From CSP1-4 sp963777975 (GTDB taxonomy: Bacteria; Chloroflexota; Limnocylindria; Limnocylindrales; CSP1-4): a stretch of 64,000 bases of DNA. The notes under the pieces were generated by a model that searched no databases, had not been told where the DNA came from, and saw only the letters and a program-made list of their open reading frames with translations. Both the position numbers and the translations under genes were made by a program. This document shows, in pieces, positions 19,036-27,629 of this stretch; the stretch's first letter is position 1, and the number at the start of each line of letters is the position of its first letter. The DNA is taken from NCBI GenBank assembly GCA_963777975.1, contig CAVZSO010000013.1, positions 1 to 64,000 of the forward strand, written 5' to 3'.

Positions 19036-19922
19036 GCCTGCAGCCTCCGGCGGCGCCGAAGGGCCGCCATGCGCACGATGGCGCGCACGAGGTCCTCGTC
19101 GGTCGAGAGCGGGATGGCATCGACGCCGGCGCGCGCGAACGCCCTGGCGATGTCGACCTCTCGTGCCTGACCGGCAGCGGCGAATCGGCCTCGGAAGGCG
19201 CGGTCGGAGGTATCGACGACGAGCTGCTCGCCGGTCTCCGCATCCTCGACGAGCAACGGCCCCACGTCGGGCAAGGTCGACTCGCGTGGATCGGCGAGAC
19301 GGATGGCGAGGACCTCATGACGACGGCTCATGAGCTCGAGCTCGCGCTCCCAGCCCGGCTCGCTGATGAAGTCGGAGATGACGAAGACGAGCGACCGACG
19401 ACGCATCCAGCGGCGGCCGGATCGGAGCAGCTCGGTCAGATCGGTCATCGGCGCGCGGGCGTGGCGCGGGTGCTCGGACAGGTCACGGATGAGCCGCAGG
19501 ACCTGGTCGCGGCCGGCGCGTGCCGGGATGACCCGTTCGACCTCCCGGCCGTAGAAGATCGCGCCGACCCGGTTGCCGTGACGCGTCAGCACGCGCGCCA
19601 GCGTGGCGACGACATCGACGAGCACGGTCCGCTTGTGGCGATCGTCGGCGACCGACCCGAAGTCGACCGAGGGGCTGAGGTCGAGCAGGAACCACGCCGT
19701 CAGCTCGCGATCCTCGTCGTACTCGCGGACGTACGGCGTCGCCAGCCGGGCGGTGACGTTCCAGTCGATGTGCCGGACGTCATCGCCGTACTCGTACTCG
19801 CGCAGGCCGGCGATGTCGATGCCGTTGCCGCGGAAGAGGCTCCGATAGTCGCCCTGGAAGAGGCCGTCCAGTCGGCGGACGACCTTCCAGTCGAGGTGCT
19901 GGAGGACGCGCTCAGGCGCTAT
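19032..19922 (-). CDS. DUF58 protein, MoxR-associated
   Basis: About 296 residues with the DUF58 hallmarks LFRGNGIDIAGLREYEYGDD, VRHIDWNVTARLATPYVREY, and a VWA-like aspartate-serine motif DLSPSVDFG, followed by RRSLVFVISDFISEPGW. The family is the intracellular adaptor between a MoxR ATPase and VWA proteins. The domain reads back to APERVLQHLDWKVVRRLDG with no ATG, GTG or TTG in front; the codon where translation should begin is ATA (19922), overlapping the moxR stop region. Either ATA is used or an ATG was mis-read. A late start at 19625 would delete the signature motifs. Confidence 0.85.
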   Translation of the reverse strand: MAPERVLQHLDWKVVRRLDGLFQGDYRSLFRGNGIDIAGLREYEYGDDVRHIDWNVTARLATPYVREYDEDRELTAWFLLDLSPSVDFGSVADDRHKRTVLVDVVATLARVLTRHGNRVGAIFYGREVERVIPARAGRDQVLRLIRDLSEHPRHARAPMTDLTELLRSGRRWMRRRSLVFVISDFISEPGWERELELMSRRHEVLAIRLADPRESTLPDVGPLLVEDAETGEQLVVDTSDRAFRGRFAAAGQAREVDIARAFARAGVDAIPLSTDEDLVRAIVRMAALRRRRRLQA

Positions 19923-20962
19923 GGCGGACGTCGGACGGCTCCCGGAGGGGGACGACGGGGATGCGCACGGCGGCGAGGATGGTCGTCAGCAGCTGGTCGG
20001 CGGTGACGTCGTCGGAGAGCGCCTCGAACGAGAGGACCATGCGGTGGCGCATGACGTCGCGCGCGACGTCGAGCATGTCCTGCGGCAAGGTGTAGTCGCG
20101 GCCGCGCAGGAAGGCCAGCGAGCGGCCGGCGAGCACGAGGTTGATCGACGCCCGCGGGCTGGCGCCATAGGTGATGTAACGGGCGAGCTCGGGCATCCCG
20201 AAGGCGGCTGGATCGCGGGTCGCGGAGGCCAGTCGGACGGCGTAGTCGGTCAGCGCCGGATCGGTGTAGACGCGGTCCGCCTGCGCCTGGAGCCGGAGCA
20301 GCTCGTCGATCGAGAGCACGGGATGCGTCGGCTCCATCGGCCCGGTCACGCGGTCGACGATCGCGAACTCCTCGGTCGACGAGGGGTAGTCGACGAGGAC
20401 CTTGAGCATGAACCGGTCGACCTGCGCCTCGGGCAGCGCGTAGGTGCCCTCGGTCTCGATCGGATTCTGGGTCGCCAGGACGAGGAAGGGCGCGGGTACG
20501 GCGTGGGTCTCGTGGGCGATCGTGACCTGGTGCTCCTGCATGACCTCGAGGAGCGCGCTCTGGACCTTGGCCGGCGCCCGGTTGATCTCGTCGGCGAGGA
20601 GCAGGTTCGTGAAGACGGGGCCGAGCGTCGTCGTGAACTCGCCGGTCTTCTGGTTGTAGATGCGCGTCCCGACGAGGTCGGCCGGCACGAGGTCCGGCGT
20701 GAACTGGATGCGCTGGTACCGGCCACCGATGGCGCCGGCGAGCGACTTGACGGCCAGCGTCTTGGCCAGACCGGGCACACCCTCGACGAGCAGATGGCCG
20801 CGTGCGAGGAGCGCGACGAGCATCCGCTCGAGCAGGTGGTCCTGGCCGACGATGACCTTCTTGACCTCGTACAAGAGTGGCTCCAGGGGCAGCGTGCCCG
20901 GGAGCGGCCTCGAGATCCATCGGCGGGGTCTCCTTCGTCTGGTATGGCAGGTGGCTGGTCAT
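19912..20962 (-). CDS. MoxR-family AAA+ ATPase (one frameshift near N-terminus)
   Basis: AAA+ chaperone-like ATPase of about 350 residues. Walker A is GVPGLAKT, Walker B is LLADEINRAP, and sensor 1 is LATQNPIETEGTYALPEAQ; VDRFMLKV and a lid domain with YGASPRASINL complete the family pattern. The frame beginning at ATG 20962 (MTSHLPYQTKETPPMDLEA) changes near 20895-20905; after that EPLLYEVKKVIVGQ starts the conserved part. MoxR proteins act with DUF58 and VWA partners to insert metals or remodel membrane proteins, and all these partners follow in the same operon. Confidence 0.9.
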
Positions 20963-20981
20963 CGCTGTCCTCGTAGGGCGG

Positions 20982-21867
20982 TCAATAGGGCGGCAGGCCG
21001 GCGGCACCGCCGGCCACGTCGATGGGCACAGCCAGGCCGATGCCCACGAAGACGTCTTCCTTGGTCGGGTTGAGCAGCGCGGCGACGATGCCGACGACCT
21101 GGCCGTCGCGGTTGAGCAAGGGCCCGCCAGAGTTGCCGGGATTGACGGCAGCGTCGACCTGGATGAGGCCGTCGAGCACACGACCGCTCTTCGCGATCTC
21201 GAGTCGTCGATCGAGACCCGAGACGACACCGGCGCTGATCGAGCCATACAGCCCGAAGGGGTTGCCGACGACGTAGGCCTCGCTGCCGATGCGGATGGCG
21301 CCAGGGTTGCCGAGCGTGGCGGGCACGACCGTCGACGGCAACGTGTCGCGGAACGATGACCGCGATGTCGTTCTCGGGCTGCCTGACGCTGATCTCCGCT
21401 GACGAGGTCGTGCCGTCGGCGAAGGTGACCGTGATCGTCTTGGCATCCTCGACGACGTGGAGGCTGGTCAGGATGCTGCCCTGGCGATCGACGATGACGC
21501 CGGTGCCGAGGCCGCCGTGCGAGGGGCTCGCACCAGGGACCGGGTTGGCGGCTTCGGCGCTCGGCGAGGCACCGTTCTCGAGGTCGGTCTGGATGAGCAC
21601 GAGCGACGGACGGATGGCGTCGTAGACGACCTGCGATCTGGCCGGCGCCGGGGTCATCGACGCGAGTGCGTCCTTGATGCTCGTCTGGACCTCGTCGGCC
21701 GTCAGCAGGTCGGGCGGCGCGATGACGCCGTAGAGCCCGATGGCGAGGAGGGCCGCGGCCACGCCCGCGATGAAGAGCCCCCACCTCCGATACCCCGCTC
21801 GGAGGCGGTCCAATGGTCGGCGCGGCGCGTCGCTCATCGGGTCGACGCTGCCGTCGGGCTTGTCCAT
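20982..21867 (-). CDS. HtrA/DegP-like membrane-anchored serine protease (frameshifted)
   Basis: A cytosolic tail and one membrane helix (WGLFIAGVAAALLAIGLYG) are followed by a trypsin-like domain. The triad is visible as SLHVVEDA (His), ENDIAVI (Asp) and NPGNSGGPLL (Ser). An indel at about 21350-21357 separates the Asp half from the Ser half. Corrected length is about 295 residues with no C-terminal PDZ domain, shorter than classical DegP. Starts at ATG 21867 or 21837; the first is listed. It lies 19 bp upstream of moxR on the same strand and probably leads the MoxR-DUF58-VWA-VWA operon. Confidence 0.8.
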
Positions 21868-22335
21868 CTGGTCGGCCGCTGCTGGGAAGTCCGTCACGTG
21901 CGCCCGTTCGGCGCGGACGTCAACGGTACAGGAGACGGCTCGAAGGGGCTGCCGGCGCGTCGTCCGCGGAGCTCGTCGAGGTGCAAGGTAGGCCCCCGGC
22001 GGGTGCGCGGTTGGTGCGCGACGGTATGCGGCGGGGTGCGGCGAGGTGCGGCGAGGTGCGCGGGCCACCCTCAGTCCCCAGGGGACTGTATCGAACAAGC
22101 AAGCGGACGGTACCGGCGCTGCTGGGCGCACATCTGTCCGGCGTCCCGCAGATCGCCGCCTGAATGTGACGTCTGGGGGCCGCAAGTGCCGAAGCTTGCC
22201 CCGTTTCGTTCGAGGATGAGCCCGGATCTCAAGAGATCCGGTCCCGTAGAGTCCTCCGGGGACTACCGTCAGGCGAGGATCGGCCCTGCCGGCCGATAGC
22301 CAGCGGACCCGTCATCCTGTTCACAGGAGGTGTCT
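21868..22335. other. 468-bp divergent intergenic region rich in inverted repeats
   Basis: No gene seen. It contains a GGTGCGGCGA micro-repeat near 22036-22060, a 17-bp palindrome centred on 22080 (CAGTCCCCAGGGGACTG), and three hairpin-forming sequences at 22222-22241, 22250-22264 and 22279-22297, before the Shine-Dalgarno AGGAGG at 22325-22330. Confidence 0.6.
22222..22297 (+). promoter_or_regulatory. cluster of three hairpins in the leader of the HbpS-like gene
   Basis: Perfect inverted repeats: CCGGATCTC/GAGATCCGG (9 bp, 2-nt spacer), AGTCC/GGACT (5 bp, 5-nt spacer), and ATCGGCC/GGCCGAT (7 bp, CTGCC spacer), packed in 76 bp and ending 27 bp before the ribosome-binding site. They could be operators or a structured leader. 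Confidence 0.4.
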
Positions 22336-22827
22336 ATGTCGACCTCAGGCAGCCAGTCCTGGCCGACGATCGATGAGCTCGAGGCACAGGAACGCGACCT
22401 CGTCCTGGATCGGGCCGACCTGGGATCGCTGCATACGCTTGGACGCCTGATGTCGACGGCCGCTGCCGAGCGCGAGCTTCCGATCGTGATCCAGATCCGG
22501 TCCGGCGGACGCCTGGTCTACGTGGCCGCGCTGCCCGGCAGCACTGCGTCCAACGACGAATGGGCGACGAGGAAGGCGCGCCTGGCGCAGCACTTCGAGC
22601 AGAGCTCGCTGCTCGTGCGGCTGGTCCATGAGCGGGATGGCGAGGACGTCAACACCCGCCACGCGCTGTCGCCCGAGCTCTTCCAGGCACACGGCGGGGC
22701 ATTCCCGTTGCGTGCGTCCGGCGTCGGGGTCATCGGCACGGTCGTCGTCTCGGGGCTGCCGCAGCTCGACGATCACGCCTTCGTGGTCGAGCAGCTCGCG
22801 GCCTTCCTGGGGAGCCGCGATGCCTGA
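22336..22827 (+). CDS. UPF0303/HbpS-like heme-degrading-domain protein
   Basis: 163 residues matching the UPF0303/GlcG-HbpS family. The body reads TLGRLMSTAAAERELPIVIQ, then SNDEWATRKARLAQHFEQSS and ASGVGVIGTVVVSGLPQLDD. Some members bind or degrade heme; most are uncharacterised. A perfect AGGAGG at 22325-22330 lies five bases before ATG 22336, which decides the start over the in-frame GTG six bases upstream. The stop overlaps the ATG of the next gene, and the upstream leader is hairpin-rich, so control at RNA or operator level is plausible. Confidence 0.8.
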   Translation: MSTSGSQSWPTIDELEAQERDLVLDRADLGSLHTLGRLMSTAAAERELPIVIQIRSGGRLVYVAALPGSTASNDEWATRKARLAQHFEQSSLLVRLVHERDGEDVNTRHALSPELFQAHGGAFPLRASGVGVIGTVVVSGLPQLDDHAFVVEQLAAFLGSRDA

Positions 22828-23250
22828 CCGGCCCGACCCAAACGCCACGCCCGACTCGACCGCCAAGCCCGACCCGACCGCCAAGCCGACCCGGATGCCG
22901 CCAGCGCATGGATCGATGCCACCCTGGCCGCTCTACCGGCTGACCAGCGGGCGGCGTTGCAGGCGCTTCGGCAGACGATCGCCGCCGCCGCGCCGGATGC
23001 GGTCGAGACGATCAGCTACGGGATGCCGGCCTTTCGGTATCACGGTCGTGCGCTGGTCTCGTACTCGGCCTTCAAGGAGCACTGTTCGCTGTTCCCCATG
23101 AGCGCCTCGCTGATCGAGTCATACGGCGACGACCTGGCTGGCTTCGCCACGGCCAAAGGGACGCTGCAATTCACGCCCGAGCACCAGCTGCCGGTCTCGA
23201 TCGTCGAGCGAATCGTGCGCGACCGCATGATGCAGATCGACTCGCGCTGA
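22820..23250 (+). CDS. DUF1801 family protein (frameshifted)
   Basis: About 143 residues after correction. ATG 22820 overlaps the upstream stop and reads MPDRPDPNATPDSTAKPDPT, an acidic low-complexity lead. One indel near 22885 shifts to DPDAASAWIDATLAALPADQ and the conserved core APDAVETISYGMPAFRYHGR ... FKEHCSLFPMS, then KGTLQFTPEHQLP. This is the DUF1801 (YdhG/iron-chaperone-like) pattern, small cytosolic proteins of unproven function. The intact part alone would start at a TTG (22957). Confidence 0.75.
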
Positions 23251-23289
23251 GCGCCGCCGGCGTCGAGCCGCAGCGGTCGACGGCGGCGC
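23251..23289. terminator. bidirectional terminator-like stem between convergent genes
   Basis: GCGCCGCC (23251-23258) plus GTCGA (23262-23266) pair with TCGAC plus GGCGGCGC (23277-23289), a 13-bp stem with a 3-nt bulge and a 10-nt loop. It fills the gap between the DUF1801 stop and the ABC transporter stop. No T-run is present, so termination strength is uncertain. Confidence 0.5.
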
Positions 23290-23312
23290 GCTCGCGCGGC
23301 ACGCGTTGCGGC

Positions 23313-25289
23313 CTAGACCGCCTCCGCCAGCGGCTCCGCGAACTGGCTCTCGTAGAGCTCGCGGTAGAAGCCGCCGCGCTCGAGCAGCTCCTCGTGGGTG
23401 CCTTGCTCGATGATGTGACCGTGGTCCATGACCAGGATGTGGTGGGCATCGCGGATGGTCGACAGGCGGTGGGCGATGACGAAGGCCGTGCGGCCATGCA
23501 TCAGCCGCTCCATGGCGCGCTGGATGAGGACCTCGGTCCGCGTGTCGACCGAGCTCGTGGCTTCGTCGAGGATGAGGATCGAGGGGTCGGCCAGGAAGGC
23601 TCGGGCGATGGTCAGCAGCTGCTTCTCGCCGGCCGAGACGTTGGTCGCGTCGTCGTCGATGACCGTCTCGTAGCCGTCGGGCAGGGTGCGCACGAAGTGG
23701 TCCACGTGGGCGGCCTCGGCGGCCGCGATGAGCTCATCCTCGGTGGCGGCCTCGCGGCCGTAGGCGATGTTCTCGCGGATGGTGCCGTGGAACAGCCAGG
23801 TGTCCTGGAGGACCATCCCGAACGTGCGGCGCAGGTCGTCGCGCGTCAGCTCGCGCGTGTCGACGCCGTCGACCAGGATGCGGCCGGCGTCGATCTCGTA
23901 GAAGCGCATGAGCAGGTTGACGAGCGTCGTCTTGCCCGCCCCGGTCGGGCCCACGATGGCGATCGTCTGGCCGGCCGCGACATCGAGATCGAGGTCGTCG
24001 ATGAGCGGCTTGTCCGGTTCGTAGCGGAACGAGACACCTTCGAAGGCGACCGCACCGCCGGCCCGCCCGAGGGCATGGGGCTTGACCGGGTCGGCGACCT
24101 CCTCGCCCTCATCGATCAGCTCGAAGACCCGCTCCGCAGAGGCCGCGGCGGATTGGACGACGTTGATGATGCTGGCGGTCTGGATGATCGGGAACGTGAA
24201 CTGCCGTGAGTACTGGATGAAGGCGACGACGTCGCCCAACGACATCTGGCCCGAGGCGACCTGCAGCCCGCCGATGACGGCGATGGCCACGTAGTTCAGG
24301 TTGGAGAAGAAGTTCAGCGCGGGCTGGATGATGCCGGAGATGAACTGAGCCCGATAGCTGGCCTGGTAGAGCCGCTCGTTCTCCTCGTCGAAGACCTTGG
24401 TCGCCTCCTCCTGGCGCCCGAAGACCTTGACGATGGCGTGTCCGGTGTGCATCTCCTCGACATGGCCGTTGAGGGTGCCCGTCGACGCCCATTGCGCTGC
24501 GAACTGCTTCTGCGAGCGGGTGGCGACGACGATCGTGACGCCCAGCGAGAGCGGCACGACGAGCAGCGAGATGAAGGCCAGCAAGGGGCTGATGGTGACC
24601 ATCATGAAGAGCACGCCGACGATGGTCAGGAGGGCCGTGATCAGCTGCGTAAGCGTCTGATTGAGCGTCTGCCCGATGTTGTCGATGTCGTTGGTGACGC
24701 GGCTCAGGACGTCGCCGCGCGGGTGACCGTCGAAGTAGCGCAGCGGCAGGCGGGCCAGCTTGCGGTCGACGTCCTGGCGCAGCCGATAGACGGTCCGCTG
24801 GGTGACGCCGGCCATGATGTAGGCCTGCATCCAGGCGAAGATCGAGCTCATGAGATAGAGGGCAGCCAGGACCAGCAGGACCTGGGCGAGGGCGGCGAAG
24901 TCGACGCCGCCGCCGGGTGTGATGTGCATCGCGGCGAGCATGTCCGCGAGCTGCGTCTGGCCTTGCGCCCGCAGCCCCGCGATGATCTGCTCCTGGGTCA
25001 CACCGGCCGGGAACTGCCTGCCGACGACGCCCTCGTAGATGATGTTGGTGGCTTCGCCGAGCAGCTTCGGACCGATGATCGCGAAGGTCACGCTGCCGAC
25101 GGCCAGGATCAGGACGACGACGATGCGCAGCGCCTCCGGCCGGAGGGTGCCAAGCAGACGCCGGAAGGCGCCGCGGAAGTCCTTCGACTTCGCGACGGGC
25201 ATGCCGATCATGCCGAACGGACCGCCCCTGCCCGGTCCGCCGCCCGGTCCGGGACGCCCAGGGCCGGCCATGCCCGGTCGGCCGCTCAT
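23313..25289 (-). CDS. ABC exporter half-transporter, catalytic partner (TM288-like)
   Basis: 658 residues: a Gly/Pro-rich N-terminal tail, six membrane helices (about 55-370), and a C-terminal ATPase. Walker A is GPTGAGKTT, the Q-loop segment is MVLQDTWLF, Walker B is ILILDEATSSVD with the catalytic glutamate, and the H-loop is IAHRLST. The signature motif is VSAGEKQ instead of LSGGQ. The coupled upstream transporter has the reverse pattern, so together they form an asymmetric heterodimeric multidrug/lipid exporter with one degenerate ATP site, as in the TM287/288 group. The ATG overlaps the upstream stop (ATGA). Confidence 0.92.
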   Translation of the reverse strand: MSGRPGMAGPGRPGPGGGPGRGGPFGMIGMPVAKSKDFRGAFRRLLGTLRPEALRIVVVLILAVGSVTFAIIGPKLLGEATNIIYEGVVGRQFPAGVTQEQIIAGLRAQGQTQLADMLAAMHITPGGGVDFAALAQVLLVLAALYLMSSIFAWMQAYIMAGVTQRTVYRLRQDVDRKLARLPLRYFDGHPRGDVLSRVTNDIDNIGQTLNQTLTQLITALLTIVGVLFMMVTISPLLAFISLLVVPLSLGVTIVVATRSQKQFAAQWASTGTLNGHVEEMHTGHAIVKVFGRQEEATKVFDEENERLYQASYRAQFISGIIQPALNFFSNLNYVAIAVIGGLQVASGQMSLGDVVAFIQYSRQFTFPIIQTASIINVVQSAAASAERVFELIDEGEEVADPVKPHALGRAGGAVAFEGVSFRYEPDKPLIDDLDLDVAAGQTIAIVGPTGAGKTTLVNLLMRFYEIDAGRILVDGVDTRELTRDDLRRTFGMVLQDTWLFHGTIRENIAYGREAATEDELIAAAEAAHVDHFVRTLPDGYETVIDDDATNVSAGEKQLLTIARAFLADPSILILDEATSSVDTRTEVLIQRAMERLMHGRTAFVIAHRLSTIRDAHHILVMDHGHIIEQGTHEELLERGGFYRELYESQFAEPLAEAV

Positions 25290-27586
25290 GCCACCGCCTC
25301 CGCCGCGGACAGCTGCGAGTAGACGATCTCGCGGTAGGTCTCGTTGTCGGCCATCAGCTCGGTGTGGGTCCCGACACCGACGACGCGGCCACCATCCATG
25401 ACGATGATGCGGTCGGCCTTCATGATCGTGCCCACGCGCTGCGCCACGATGATCACCGTCGCCCAGCCGAGCTCCCGTGAGAGCGCTGCCCGCAGCCGCG
25501 CATCGGTGCCGAAGTCGAGGGCCGAGAAGCTGTCGTCGAAGACGTAGATGCCGCCCTTGCGGGCGAGCGCCCGGGCGATGGCGAGGCGCTGTCGCTGGCC
25601 GCCGGAGACGTTCGTGCCGCCCTGGGTGATGCTGGCCTCGAGCTGGCCATCCATCTCCTCGACGAAATCGCGCGCCTGGGCGATCTCGAGGGTCTGCCAC
25701 AGCTCGTCGTCGGTCGCATCGTCGTCGCCGTAGCGAAGGTTGCTCGCCACCGTGCCGCTGAACAGGAACGCCTTCTGGGGCACGAAGCCGATGCGATGCC
25801 AGAGATCGTCGCGGTCGACGCTGCGGACGTCGATGCCGTCCAACAGCACCTGCCCCTCGGTCGCGTCGTAGAAGCGCGGGATGAGGTTGATGAGCGTCGA
25901 CTTGCCGCTGCCGGTGCTGCCCACGATGGCCGTCGTCTGGCCGGGCAGCGCCTCGAACGAGACGCCGCGCAGCACCGGCTGCTCAGCGCCTGGATAGCGG
26001 AACTCGACATCGCGGAACTCGATGACCCCGCGCTGTCCGGCGTCGACCAGGTGGATGGGTCGTTCGGGGTCGCGGATGGAGATCTCGGTCTGGAGGACCT
26101 CCTGGATGCGGACCGACGAGACCGCCGCCCGGGGCACGAAGATGAACATGATCACGGCACCCAGGACCGAGAAGAGGATGAGCGCCAGGTACTGGATGAA
26201 GGCGGTCAGGTTGCCGATGGGCATGGCACCGCTGTCGACGCGGATGGCACCGAACCACATGACCGCCACGGTCGAGAGGTTGACGATGGCGGTCAGCGTC
26301 GGGATGGTCAGCGCGAACAGGCGGTTGACCTTGAGACCGGTCTCGTAGAGGTCCTCGTTGACCGAGTCGAAGCGGCGCTCCTCGTGCTCGATGCGGACGA
26401 AGGCACGGATGACCCGGACGCCGGCGAGCGTCTCGCGCATGACCTGGTTCATGCGGTCGAGCTTGAGCTGCAGTGCGCGGAAGAGCGGGATGGCCCGGAC
26501 CATGACCAGCCCGATGACGAGGATCATGAGCGGCAGGATCACGATCAGGAGGGCCGACAACGGGCCGTCCTCGCGGATGGCCATGATCACGCCGCCGACG
26601 ATCATGATCGGCGCCGAGATCATCAGGGTCAGGGCCATGAAGACGACCATCTGGACCTGCTGGACATCGTTCGTGTTGCGGGTGATCAGCGAGGCCGGGC
26701 CGAAGTGGTTGATCTCGACCTGCGAGAAGCCCTCGACGGCGCGGAAGATGGCGGTCCGGACGTCGCGCCCGAAGCCCATCGCGACCCGCGCGCTCCAGTA
26801 GACGACGATGATCGAGACGATGCCCAGGACGAGGGTCACGGCGAGCATGACCGCGCCGACCTGGAGGATGTAGGTCGTGTCGTCCTTGGCGATGCCGTTG
26901 TTGATGATGTCGGCGTTGAGGTTGGGCAGCAGCAGGTTGGCGATGGACTGGACGAAGAGGAGGACGACCACGAGCGCGACCGGCCAGGTGTAGGGGCGGA
27001 GGTACGTCCGGAGCAACGCGATCATGGCTCGTTCCCGTTCCCGTTCGGCGTTCGCGTCGCTGGTGGCATCGGTGCTGCTCGTCAGGACAGCCGCCGCTGC
27101 ATCGTCCGTGCGCGCCTTCCGGAGCGCCCGCAGGCCGGTCGCGAAGCCCGCCATCTCATCGTCGGTCAGGTGTTCGAGGAGCTTCGCCAGGCGGGCTCGC
27201 CGTCGAGCCTCCATCTCGCCGAAGATCTTGCTGCCGGTCGCCGTCGGACCGACCATCACCACGCGCCGATCGCTGCCGCCGTGCCGGCGCTCGACGAGGC
27301 CGCGGTGTTCCATGCGGCTGACGATGCCGGTAGCGCTGGCGACCGAGACGTCGAGCGCGTCGGCCAGCTGGCCCATCGACATCTGGCCGTTCATCTCGAG
27401 CTCGGCGATGACGTTGAGATGGACGAGCGTCAGCGCACCGAGCGGGCCTCGATGCCAGCGCTTGATGGCGGTGATCCACTCCCTGGGGTTCCAGGCGGTG
27501 AGCTCGCCAAGCAGGTCGTCGGTCAGCCGGTCACGCCGCCGCGCCACCTTGCTGGAGCTTTGCCTAGCGTAGATATTCAATGGCAC
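25286..27586 (-). CDS. MarR regulator fused in frame to ABC exporter half-transporter (TM287-like)
   Basis: One open frame of up to 766 residues. Residues 1-160 are a MarR winged-helix protein (MSMGQLADALDVSVASATGI; GLVERRHGGSDRRVVMV). From residue 188 (MIALLRTYLRPYTWPVALVV) begins an ABC exporter with six helices. Its ATPase has Walker A GSTGSGKST, signature NVSGGQRQR, Walker B IYVFDDSFSALD with Asp in place of the catalytic Glu, and Gln in place of the H-loop His (IIVAQRVGTI). It is thus the degenerate partner. ATG 27025 carries an overlapping TGA in the alternative frame, so an indel in the preceding GAACGG repeats could have fused two normally coupled genes. The first codon is uncertain: GTG 27586 lies inside the operator and GTG 27547 is an alternative. 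Confidence 0.85.
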   Translation of the reverse strand: MPLNIYARQSSSKVARRRDRLTDDLLGELTAWNPREWITAIKRWHRGPLGALTLVHLNVIAELEMNGQMSMGQLADALDVSVASATGIVSRMEHRGLVERRHGGSDRRVVMVGPTATGSKIFGEMEARRRARLAKLLEHLTDDEMAGFATGLRALRKARTDDAAAAVLTSSTDATSDANAERERERAMIALLRTYLRPYTWPVALVVVLLFVQSIANLLLPNLNADIINNGIAKDDTTYILQVGAVMLAVTLVLGIVSIIVVYWSARVAMGFGRDVRTAIFRAVEGFSQVEINHFGPASLITRNTNDVQQVQMVVFMALTLMISAPIMIVGGVIMAIREDGPLSALLIVILPLMILVIGLVMVRAIPLFRALQLKLDRMNQVMRETLAGVRVIRAFVRIEHEERRFDSVNEDLYETGLKVNRLFALTIPTLTAIVNLSTVAVMWFGAIRVDSGAMPIGNLTAFIQYLALILFSVLGAVIMFIFVPRAAVSSVRIQEVLQTEISIRDPERPIHLVDAGQRGVIEFRDVEFRYPGAEQPVLRGVSFEALPGQTTAIVGSTGSGKSTLINLIPRFYDATEGQVLLDGIDVRSVDRDDLWHRIGFVPQKAFLFSGTVASNLRYGDDDATDDELWQTLEIAQARDFVEEMDGQLEASITQGGTNVSGGQRQRLAIARALARKGGIYVFDDSFSALDFGTDARLRAALSRELGWATVIIVAQRVGTIMKADRIIVMDGGRVVGVGTHTELMADNETYREIVYSQLSAAEAVA

Positions 27587-27598
27587 ATGAATAATCTA
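27570..27598. promoter_or_regulatory. MarR-type operator palindrome
   Basis: TAGATATTCA (27570-27579) and TGAATAATCTA (27588-27598) are reverse complements apart from one extra A, separated by eight bases. It overlaps the furthest possible MarR start. It is the most AT-rich sequence in the neighbourhood, as expected for MarR autoregulation. Confidence 0.7.
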
Positions 27599-27629
27599 GC
27601 GCACTCTCGAGGACGACGCAAGCCCTGAA

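Noticed and set aside
25796..27628. Plus-strand open frame of about 610 residues opposite the ABC transporter
   Set aside because: Asp/Arg/Gly-rich shadow with repeated DDR/HDR words; the minus-strand ABC motifs are unmistakable.
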